From contig CAJNDS010002324.1 in NCBI GenBank assembly GCA_905221605.1, positions 455,001 to 519,000 on the forward strand: a stretch of 64,000 bases of DNA, written 5' to 3'. Positions 31,878-43,800 of the stretch are shown one piece after another. Position numbers and translations under genes: made by a program. This DNA comes from Symbiodinium natans (Eukaryota > Sar > Dinophyceae > Suessiales > Symbiodiniaceae). The notes under the pieces are model-generated. The model was not told the origin of the DNA. It made no database searches and saw nothing but the letters and a program-made list of their open reading frames with translations. How positions within the stretch are numbered: position 1 is the first letter of the stretch; every line of letters begins with the position of its first letter.

Positions 31878-34800
31878 TCTGTGTCTGTGTCTGTGTCTGT
31901 GTGTGTCTGTGTCTGTGTCTGTGTCTGTGTCTGTGTGTGTGTGTGTGTTGTGTGTTTGCGCGTGTGCTGGCGTTTCAGCTTCATTGACACGCGATCGTGA
32001 GGACACGTGCAAACGCAGACACCTTCCCACTCCTTTTCAGTTTTTAACACGCGTAGGCAACAACCAGCACAATGAGCAGATGGCCTACCCTAAGCCCCAA
32101 CCCGAAAGCTAAAAAGAACGTAGGGCTGCAGCAGGGTTTAGGGTTTAGGGTTTCTGGTTTAGAGGTACTCACAAATAAAGAGAACTTCTCCAAGCGAACC
32201 CTCGTCTAACATCAACTCCTGCTGTAACAGTCGCACCCCCTTTAACACTCCTCCTTTGCAGCAAATGATCCTGTCGAGTGATGCTGTTTACCTAAACCCT
32301 GAAACCCAAAACCTATATCCTAACCTCTGAACCCTACACCCTAATCCGCAACTGGCCGCCGATCATGCATCTTCAAGCAAAATAATTAATCCAAATTAGG
32401 GCTTGTGGGCGGTTGATTTCGTGCCTGGGGGCCTGACCCTAAACCCTAAACCCTAAACCCTAAACCCTCAACCCTAAAACCCTAAAACCCTAAAACCCTA
32501 AAACCCGAAAACCCTAAAACCCTAAAACCCTAAAACCCTAAAACCCTAAAACCCTAAAACCCTAAAACCCTAAAACCCTAAAACCCTAAAACCCTAAAAC
32601 CCTAAAACCCTAAAACCCTAAAACCCTAAAACCTAAAACCCTAAATCCCTAAAACCCTAAAACCCTAAAACCCTAAAACCCTAAAACCCTAAAACCCTTT
32701 TAGGGTTCAGTGTGTGTCTTTGTTTGCTGGAATCTGTCGAAGCGGGACACTACGGCCACAGGCCTTTTAGGGTTTAGGGTTTAGGGTTTAGGGTTTAGGG
32801 TTTAGGGTTTAGGGTTTAGGGTTTAGGGTAACTCAACGGTAAACTCACAAAAGTTGGAACATCCTTATCCCCATACCCGAAAAGGCAGACTAAGGGGAAT
32901 CCCGGCTCGACTCATACCCTCAACCCTAAACCCTAAACTCGGAACCCTAAACCCTAAACCCTAAACCCTAAACCCCTAAACCCCTAAACCCCTAAACCCC
33001 TAAACCCCTAAACCCCTAAACCCCTAAACCCCTAAACCCCTAAACCCCTAAACCTAAACCCCTAAACCCCTAAACCCCTAAACCCCTAAACCCCTAAACC
33101 CCTAAACCCCTAAACCCCTAAACCCCTAAACCCTAAACCCTAAACCCTAAGCCCTAAACCCTAAACCCTAAACCCTAAACCCTTCCCCTGGTCTTTGATC
33201 AAGCCGACCTTCTTCGCCAGGGTGAGGGTGATGCGGGGGGCGCTGGAGGACACCCGGTACTTGGACCTGAATCAGAAGTCCAGATTTTCAGGCTTGAGAT
33301 CCACCCTCTAAACCCTGAAACCCTGAAACCCTGAAACCCTGAAACCCTGAAACCCTGAAACCCTGAAACCCTGAAACCCTGAAACCCTAAACCCTAAACC
33401 CTAAGCCATCAGTATTCCTTACTTGGGGTAGGGTATATAAGCTTCAAGGTAGGCTCAACATATTCCACAGGCCATTTCTGAGGCTTTAAGTTTAAGGGCC
33501 ACAAGACGCCCAAGACAAAACCCTAAACCCTAGACCCTAAACCCTAAACCCTAAATCCTAAACCCTGAACCCTGAACCCTGAACCCTGAACCCTAAACCC
33601 TAAACCCTCAACCCTAACTTGGAAGCAACGGCTTGGGGCCCACCTAGAGTTCAGGGTATTTAGGTGTCGGCTTCAGGGCTCACTGATAGGGGAGCCCCTC
33701 CGCCCCGCACAGAACAAAAGCAAAAGAATTAATAGCTACAATAACAGCTACAATAACAACTACACTAACAACAACAGTAACAACAATAACAATCACAATA
33801 ACAATAACAATAACCAAAAAGTAATAACACTAATAATAATGAGAAGCATGTAGGTATGTATATGTTTATGTAAAAGGGTCCAAACAAGCAAGGACATAAC
33901 CAGTTTACCGACGCTGTGAGACTAGCAACCTGTTGGAGAGTTGGCCATGTCTAAACCCCAAATCCTTAACCCCAAACCTACTAGTTGGTTAAGAACCCGC
34001 CCCCCCCCCCAAAAAAAAAAAAATAAAAAAATAAGGATATATATATATATACTAATAACAATAATAATAACAAAATAAACAAATAGTAAAAAAGACAAAA
34101 TAAAAAACTTCCTGATCAGAGCGATAGACGGACGATTCTGTCTTATCTTTGGGGGGTTCTTTACTAGACCCGGGAGTAACCTAGGAATAAAAAGGGCACC
34201 CTTCTTGGTTTTAAGGGGATTATAAGGGAACCCCATCCTTAAACAAAGGAAACACCCGGTCCTAGTTTGTGCTGTAGAAGCCCAAGACACCCTACAAAGA
34301 ATGAGCCCGCGACTTCTCCGGGTCAATCTCATGGGCCCAGCCATTCTTTCTCTCATGCTCCAGGATCCAGCCCTGTCTTCGGTTTGGGGTATAATTCGGG
34401 TTCAGGGTTTAGGGGTGTCCAGCCCTGTCTTCGGGATTTTCGGCTTTGATCGCACAAGGCAAAACCCAAAACCCTATTAGCCCAGACCCAGTCAATCCCT
34501 CTCAAAAGCACTTGGGGGTTCTTAGTAGGCAATCAGGGAATGGGGCACCTGACGGAATCCCTGAAGTTGTTTTGTTAAAGGGGCTGTATAGGTGATATAA
34601 GGTACCTGATTCCCTCATTCCCTACTAAGAACCCATAAGAAAGGGTGCCCAAGCAAAAAGGGACACCATAAAGGAACTGTAAGGGAGTATCTGGTCCTTA
34701 AGTACGGCCCTTGAGGCTAATTTAGGGTTTAGGGTTTGGGGTCTGGGGTTTGGTCGTTTCAACTTGGGTGGGAGGTTCTCTTCTTTGTTTCGACAACTCT

Positions 34801-37800
34801 GAATTGGAATCCCATGGCAGAAGGGCAGAAGGGTTTACCTGGGGCTTCTGGGATGCGAAAGCCAACTCTCATGTGCCTAATTCCCAAACTTAGGGTTGCT
34901 TTCTCTGAATTTCAGGCAAGGGCCCCAGACTGTGTCTGTGGCGTCAGCAAAGACGTGCTGGAGGGCTTTGGCAACAAGCGCCCCTAACACCCTTTGAAAC
35001 CCTAGACAAAAACCGAACCCCCTACATCATTGAAAGAACACACACATGAACGCAAACTGAATGTCTAAAGTATGGAGAGCAAGTGATCTTACAGTGCTCT
35101 AGAGGGTGATTCTTGATCGCTTCCTGATTCCGCCAGTGCAGTTCCTAGACTGAGTAGGGGCTAGTTAGGGTTGAGGGTATAGGCTTCAGTTTTTTGAGCT
35201 CAAGGCCAGCAGCTTTTAAGTTCAAAATTCTGCACCCGACAAAGCAGGGGTGTGGCTACTGAATCAACACAAGTATCGAAGCCTTTGCATCATATCCCCG
35301 AAACCCCTACTTCCTTAGACAGCAAGTCCTTTCAAACCCTAGACCCAAGAGTAGCCTAGGAATAAAAAGGGTGCCCTTTTTGGTTCGAAAGCGGCTTCTA
35401 AGGGAACCTAAACCCTTAAAAACAACGGGAATAAGGGCCTACTCTGGGTCCTAGACCTCAAACTCGGGGCCGAAAACTTCGCTCTCGCCTCTGCATCCTT
35501 TACGCGAACTCCGTAGAGTCTGTTGCTGGGCAGACGGACGATGAGCTCCACGCCGAAACCTCGTCTTGCTTCGGGTTCGAACCCTCGCCCCGAGGCTGTC
35601 AGGAGGTTTAGGGTTTAGGGTTTAGGGTTTATGGTTTAGGTCCCGGAGACCATGCTGTACTAGCTCCGTAGAGACGTACCAAACCCAAAATCACGACCCA
35701 AAAAAATAGATTCCGATGGAATGGGCTCCTGCATTCAGTCCGAAACCCTAAGCCTTACGCCCTACTAAACCCTAGACCTTGTACGCCCTACACCGGTTCT
35801 TAGTTGCTGAGTTCATAAGCCCCAAAAAAGTGTACACTTTGAGTTCTACAGGGGATTCTAGTATCCCAAAAAGTGCAAAGTGTGCTCACTCAGCTACTCA
35901 GGGTTTAGGGCTCCTGCATTCAGTCTGAAACCCTAAGCCTTACGCCCTACTAAACCCTAAACCCTAAACCCTAAACCCTGGGACCTTGTCTGCCCTACAC
36001 CGGCTGGACCTCAATCTCCCCCTGAAGTGGCACCTCCAAACATTCCAATCACTTTGGCTCTGGGGTCCTTGGTCTGATAGCGTTTGCAGTTTAGGGTTTA
36101 GGGTTTAGGGTTTAGGGTTTAGGGTTTAGGGTTTAGGGTTTAGGGTTTAGGGTTTAGGGTTTAGGGTTTAGGGTTTAGGGTTTAGGGTTTAGGGTTTAGG
36201 GTTACCCCTAACCCCTCAACCCTTTGACTCTGAACCCTATACCCTACAAACCCTGCAAACCCTACAAACCCTAAAAACCTTGCAAACACTACAAACTACA
36301 GACCCTACAAACCCTACAGACCCTACAAACCCTATAAACCCTCTAAACCCTATAACCCCTAACTCTACACCCTTTACCCTAAACCCTTTACCCTAAACCC
36401 TAAACACTAAGCCCAACCTATGCTGCTGGGCTAGTGGCGCTCGAACTCGCAAGTGATCTCGGCCCCCTGACCAGAAACTTTAGGGGTTCAGGGGTGTAGG
36501 GTTTAGGGTTTAGGAACTTAAATTCAAACCCCAAACCCTCCTAAACCATACTGAGGATATTGCCGTATTTGCTATGGAAGCCTAATGCTTTCAGATCAGA
36601 AGAGGTAGGCTTTAGGGTTTCGGGCTCAGTGTTTAGGGTGGGGGCAGGGGTGTGCGGGTGTGCGTGTGGCAGGGTTGAAACACGGATGTCGGCTGCTTCC
36701 AACATGCCCTGGGTAAATCCACCAAGGCCTTCGCTTTTTAGGGGGCCCTGCTCGCTTAGACCCCAAACCCTAAACCCGGCCTAAACCCTAAACCTTAAAC
36801 CCTAAACCCTAAACCCTACAGCCTCCCTAGAAGCCCCATAGTCAAACCTAAGATGTAGTGGCAGGATGACAGATCCCGAAGCCCCTAGAAACCTAGCCTG
36901 TGTATTGTTAAAGGTTACGGTTGTGCGCTGTGAGTTCTCGGCCCTACCCCCCCACCCTCTCCCCGCCTCCCCGCCGCCTCTCCCCGCCTCCGTCTCCCCA
37001 CCCCAGCCTTGGGGTTAGGGTTCAGGGTTCAGGGTTTAGGGTTTCTAAGCTGTCACACAGTCACACAGTGCCTGGGTTTAGGGTTTTAAGGCGCCAAGCG
37101 CCACCTAAACTGCTTGGGTAAAGGGAACACATCCATGCAAAGCGCATAGGCGCTGCCGAGCCTTAAGGTTGAGGGTTCAGGGTCCAGGGTTCACGGTCCC
37201 TCCATGCCACCCAGACCAGGGTTTCGGCGCTTAAGCCCGAAAGTGCACTGATCCCCTGAGCCATACATGACATCGACATCCTAAGACGATTGAGGCCTTA
37301 CCCTAAACCCTAAACCCTAAACCCTAAACCCTAAACCCTAAACCCTAAACCCTAAACCTCTTGTTGGCCGGTCTACTGGACACCTAAGCTGAAGAGCGGC
37401 TGCAAGGCCGTACGGCCGTGCGGATGCCAAGACGAAGTCGGGCTTAGGGTTTAGGGTTTAGGGTTTAGGGTAGGGTTTAGGGTTTAGGGTTTAGGGTTTA
37501 GGGTTTAGGGTTTAGGGTTTAGGGTTTAGGGTTTAGGAGTCCTGAATCGGAACGGTCCCTGAAGCATTGGTAAACTCTCGCAAGAGACCCTATACTACGA
37601 ATTTTGAGCCCATCCAACCCTAAACCCTAAACCCTAAACCCTCAACCCTCAACCCTTAACCCTAAACCGCCGCATAGCCTTGATCTCCTCCGGGAAATCA
37701 ACGTAGACCTTCTTCTGGTCTCTGGGTTTCGTCTTACTTTGGGTGCAGGTCTAAGCGGTTCAAGCAGCGGCGTACTTTAAAGGGTAGCAGGAGGCACCAC

Positions 37801-40800
37801 TAGAAGGCCTTAATCTTATTCCCCTATATAACCCCTAGATATATATATATATATATATAGAATAGTCCCTATATACCTAAGTAGCCCCCCAAATAACCCC
37901 TAAGGTCCCTTGTAAGGGTCCCTCCTTTAGTCCCGTGAGTACTTTAAGCACAGGCTGTCGCCGCATAAGTTCAAGTTCGAGCAAAGAGGGACCAAGCAGC
38001 CAGCTGCCTAGAGGGCTTTCGTCCACATGCCCTGATAGAAAGCCCTAAACCCTAAACCCTTTAAACCCTTTAAACCCTTTAAACCCATTAAACCCTATAA
38101 ACCCTAAACCCTATAAACCCTATAAACCCTAAACCCTATAAACCCTATAAGCCCTATAAGCCCTATAAACCCTATAAACCCTATAAACCCTATAAACCCT
38201 AAACCCTATAAACCCTATAAACCCTAAACCCTATAAACCCTATAAACCCTATAACCCTATAAACCCTATAAACCCTATAAATTCTATAAACCATATAAAC
38301 CCTAAACCCTAAACCCCAAACCCCAACCCCAATTCGGTCAGAGAGCCCCAGACGCCCAAAACCTTCAAACTCTGAACTCTGACACCAAACTCGAAATCCT
38401 AAACCCCTACAGTAAACTCCAAAAATTTGGAACACCCTTATCCATATATCCCCAAAGTATACCAAAGGGAATCTCAGCTCTAATCATCCTTAAACCATGT
38501 TCCAACTTTCTGGAGTTTACTGTAAACCCTAATCCCCAGATGTTCGCATCACGAATGCCAGACTTTGTTCATTCCTAAGCTGCCTGAAGAGGCAGGCAGC
38601 ACATTCTCTTTGGTTTTTTGGGGGCTCTTAAGCAAATAGTAGTAGTTCCTAGCAAGGGAACAAAGGAAGTTCTGGCACGAAATGGTTTAGGAAGCTTAGG
38701 GTTTAGGGTTTAGGGTTTAGGGTTTAGGGTTTAGGGTTTAGGGGTTGCTCAAGTGGAAGTACGGACTTGAGGACCTTGGGATGTATTGGCGTAAGGGTTG
38801 GGGCCGGGTTGAGGGCTTCGGGTTTTGGCGTGGACGCTGGTGCCGACAAGAACATGCAGAACGGGTACGGCAACACCGCTCTCATGCTCACATCTTCCGA
38901 CGGCCCTATCGTTATTAATGGGGTTTAGGGTTTAGGGTGCCCACAGCCCCTAAAGCCCCCCAAGAGACCCCTAAGCCGCGCCTTCACCACTTTACCATCG
39001 TCAGAATATGACATGGTGTTCACCCATCTGACCTGCACTGGGATGGTCTTATGAAGCCAAAGCCCTATACTTGGAGGTTCATGGTACTTACTAACCAATT
39101 ACTACTGTACTTATAACTGCACCTATAACCATATTAGGGCACTTAAGGGGCTGATAAGTGGGTTATAAGTACAGTTATAACTGGTTAATAAGTACTCCAA
39201 GTTGGGTTTTTTGGATTCAGGGTAAGCCCTGATGGTGCTAGTTCGAAGCAGGGAAGTCCGGAATCAGGTACACGTACATCCCCTACATCTACAGCCTTGC
39301 TTGGGGTCTATCTTATGAAGTAGGGTAGTATATTTCTTATGCCCCCCAAAAGGACGCCCTGTATACACACTCACCAATATTAAAAAGGAAGCTTCTATAC
39401 ACTCACCAATAACAGTCATATAAACCCTACTTCATATAGGGCACGACATTCCCTTCATTCCCTACAAAAGAGAGAAAGTGATCTCCAAATGTTCCAATAT
39501 TCCAAAGGGCTCCGTGTTATAGCAGGAACCCCAACACGGGCGCAGCCACAAAGATCCAAACGAGATCCACACAAGAGAGGTTTCAGAGCTAAACCCTAAA
39601 CCCTAAACCCGAAACCCTAAACCCTAAACCCTAAACGGTGGAGTTTTATTGAGATGGCCCCACATCTGGGGTCGGTTTGGGGGCCCTAGAAGGGTCAACT
39701 TTTTATGGCATTAAGGAGTATATTAGGGGATTCAAGCGGAATAAAAAAGTAAGACTTGTGTTCAAACCTACCCCTGACATGTTGAACGCCACTTCTGGCA
39801 CAGGGCCTGCAGAGTTCTGGTAGGACTGCTGAGGCACTCTGAAGGTTAGGGTTTAGGGTTTAGGGTTTAGGGTTTAGGGTTTAGGGTTTAGGGTTTAGGG
39901 TTTAGGGTTTAGGGTTTAGGGCCTAGGGTTTAGGGTTAAGGCTTCAGGGTATGTGCACATTTGACTACCCCTACAACATCCCGAAGTCCACTCCAAGTCC
40001 CCGCACATTGTCGAAGACCACCGCCTTCCGCTCATCTGTGCCAGGACGGAGGTGGATTTAGGCTTAGGGTTTGGGTTTAGGGTTTAGGGTTTAGGGTTTA
40101 GGGTTTAGGGTTTAGGGTTTAGGGTTTAGGGTTTAGGGTTTAGGGTTTAGGGTTTAGGGTTTATGGTTTATGGTTTAGGGTTTAGGGTTTAGGGTTTAGG
40201 GTTTAGGGTTTAGGGTTTAGGGTTTAGGGTTTAGGGTTTAGGGTTTAGGGGTTCGGGGTTCGGGGTTAGGGTTTAGGGTTTAGGGTTTAGGGATTAGGGC
40301 TGGGGGTTGGTGAGCCGCAGGGAAGACCCACGGGGCTAAGGTGAGGGTACGATACTCGGGGGCACCTGATTGAGCCCTTCTTGCAAGGGGATCCTACGAT
40401 TTGGGGGTCTATCTCACTAAACCCTAAACCCTAAACCCTAAACCCTAAACCCTAAACCCTAAACCCTAAACCCTAAACCCTAAACCCTAAACCCTAAACC
40501 CTAAACCCTAAACGGTCCCTAACTATCGTAAACCCCTATATGGCATTTTCTTCCGCTGCTATCACCCATCAGCCACTTGGGCCGAAACTCTTCTTCTTAA
40601 ACCCTACAAGCCCCTTCCATTTCTAAACCCTAATCGCCTCTAAACCTTCATGCCTCAATCACAGACCCTAAGTAGAGTTTCGGGTTCAGGGTTTATAATT
40701 CGAGTTTGGTGCCCAAAACACCACCCCCCCTACCCCCCCCCCGCCCCTCGATTTCCAACTCCCAACTCCCCCGCAACTGAGTTCAAAGGCCCGTAATAAG

Positions 40801-43800
40801 TGTACACGTTCAGTTCAGTAGGGAAGTCTAGTATCCCAAAAAAGAGACTGCTATTGCACATTTCAAAGTCGAAGTCCCACGACTCGCCTAGGGCTTTCGG
40901 GCCCAGACCATCGGCGCGGGCCAGCGGATCTTCCTTCCGTGCTTGGTTGGGAGCACCCTAAACCCTAGCCCAAAACCCCAAAGCCTAAACCCTAAACCCT
41001 AAACCCTAAGCTTCATAGTGTCAGTGTCTTCGGTTTGGGGCTTGTGGCTTCGAGCTGTCCAGGGACCAAGTATGTTACAGCTTCCTGCAGATGTGGTAGG
41101 AATTGTTAGGGTTTAGGGTTTAGGGTTTAGGGTTTAGGGTTTAGGGTTTAGGGTTTAGGAATTCGGGTTTAGGGGCAGTCGAAATATGGCTCTTCAAAAG
41201 GCTGCAGCCACCTTGCTTGTCCACAAAGTAGGCGCCCATGCATTTCAGCAGCGTTTCTGTCTCAAGCTGCGGAAACATGCGCAGCAGAAGTGTGCCGGGT
41301 TGAGGGTTTAGTGTTTAAAAAAGCTAGATTCAGGTTTAGGGTTTAGGGTTTAGGGTTTAGGGTTTAGGGTTTAGGGTTTAGGGTTTAGGGTTTAGGGTTT
41401 AGGGTTTAGGGTTTGGGTTTTAGGGTTTAGGAGTTTCGGAGCAGAGAGTGCACCTTGGCAACACAGCAAGGTTAGTTCTCAATCAGACACCTCAAAGATC
41501 AGCCCTGGAGGCCTGGAGCCTTGGAACCAGGGTTTAGGGTTTAGGGTTTAGGGTTTAGGGTTTAGGGTTTAGGGTTTAGGGTTCCCTCAAACCCTTAAAC
41601 CCTCAAGACCCCAAACCCCCTAGCCCTCAAGAAGCCCTCAAGACCTCAAGCCCCCTTCATACCCCTCAGACTCACCTCACCTAATGCCTAAACCCTAAAC
41701 CCTAAACCCTAAACATTTCAAACCCTAAAACCCTAAAACCCTAAACCCTAAACCCTAAGCCCTCCCTAAACCCTAAACCCTCAGTCGGCCACCTGTCGGA
41801 CGACAGCCTCAGCCGGGAAGCCTTTCTCCGCCTCCGGCTGATGGGCGTAGTAGTAGGACCTCGGTATCTTGGGGTCTAGGGTTTAGGGTTTATGGCTTAG
41901 GGTTTAGGATTCTGCTGATGGCTTTATGGTTTAGCCTAGGGTGTGTAGGGTATAGTTTCTTAGGGGTGTTAGCTGCCTTGGTCTTTGCAGCACGGTAAGT
42001 GTTAGGGCTATGAACTGAGGATCTTCGAGATCTCAGCTCTTCTGGACGGCAAGCGGATGAGATTCAAGTACTCTGCCTGCACTGAAATGGCTCATAGCGA
42101 AGATGGGGCCCCCTAAACCCTAAACCCTCTAAACCCTCTAAGCCCTCTAAACCCTCTAAACCCTCTAAACCCTCTAAACCCTCTAAACCCTCTAAACCCT
42201 CTAAACCCTCTAAACCCTCTAAAACCTCTAAAACCCTCTAAACCCTCTAAACCCTAAACCCTAAACCGAAACCGCCAGTGTTGGGTTGATTTCTGGGGCT
42301 TTGGAGGTACTGGGTCTTCGAGTATGGGATGGTGGAAGTCAGTTTCTCACTGGAATCTTAGGGGAGTGACATGGTTCCTCGATACGGGCCCTTACTAAAG
42401 GGGACCCCTTCGATACCCCTTATAAACCCTACACAGCCCAAGGACCCATACTTCGGAACCCTCTGAAGAGGGTTAGGGTTTAGGGTTTAGGGTTTAGGGT
42501 TTAGGGTTTAGGGTTTAGGGTTTAGGGTTTAGGGTTTAGGGGTTAGGGTTTAGGGTTTAGGGTTTAGGGTTTAGGGTTTAGGGTTTAGGGTTCAGGGTTC
42601 AGGGTTATTCAGGGCCCATGAAACTACCCTAAACCTATGCTTGAGGGATGCGCCCCTCTGGCTAAGGCACCGGCAAATCTTTTGCCTTGTCCTCAGGCGT
42701 CGCGTGCTACACTTTCCTTCTTCTAGGACGGGTTTAGGGTTTAGGGCTTAGGGCTTGGGGCTTAGGAGCAGTGGGCAGACCATGGGAGCCTTTGAGGCAT
42801 CTGGGCTCTGCTTTGCGATTTGATGGGGGGGGGGGGGGGGGGTTGTGTGTTCGTTTAGGGTTTAGGGTTTAGGGAAAGTTTAGGGTTTAGGGTTTAGGAT
42901 TTAGGGTTTAGGGTTTAGGTATGAAATCGGAAAGCGTCTTTCAACTTTCTACCTGGACGCTCAAGCCGGCTTGAGCCATGCGAGATCCAATTTGATCTTC
43001 TACACACATCCAGTTGGTACCGAAATGTACCTTAATCATGTCTACACTCTTCTCTACTAGACCCTTTGTTTGAGGGCGATCAACAGGAGTGGGGCGAAAC
43101 GAAATTCCACTCAAAGGGCATGTGTCAAGCTTGGCAGCTGACCTGAGCATTGAAAGCCGTGCAGGTTCGTTGTCACTCACGATTTCCACTTCTTTACCCA
43201 TCATGCCAACCTCTGTCCAGACATGATTCAACGCACGCGCATTCTGAGTAGCATCCGGACCCGTCACACCACACCCCGGCATGCCTGTGAGAACCACTGC
43301 TAAAAGCAAAAGCTTCCGACTCCCAAGAAGAGCATAATCACACTGCACCTCTCCAACCCTACTGTGCTTCAGACGTCTGGCAGGCGTGCGACCCTGTGTG
43401 CGACAGCATTGCGGACATGACGTGAGGAAGGGAGAATGACCCTGAGATGTTGAAGTCAACTCCACTTCTGGCTCATCGTTGGCTTCAACCTCCCCTTCTG
43501 GCAAACGCGGCATCTCCGCTTCTGAATCCTGCCCCCTCTTACTCTCGGACTTCTCAGCTGCTTCGCGTGACTCTGTCTCTTGGTCACTCACAGTACCCCC
43601 CCCCCCAATCGGCGAAGCAGTTTCAAGCATCGTGGACTCGTGTCCTTCAAGCGCACAAGAGGCTTGACTCACCTCAGTGCTCACTGTACATGAAAACGTG
43701 CGCAAAAGGAAAGACAAGTTGCCAGCTGGTCGTTTCGGTACAGATCGTGGAGGCTGACCCTCCGAATTTCGCCGTCACCTCCCGAGCTTCATCTCCTGAG

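Noticed and set aside
31100-32112. Second group of long repeat-encoded frames
   Set aside because: Same reason: TGTCTG/TGCCTG microsatellite in an intron of gene 2.
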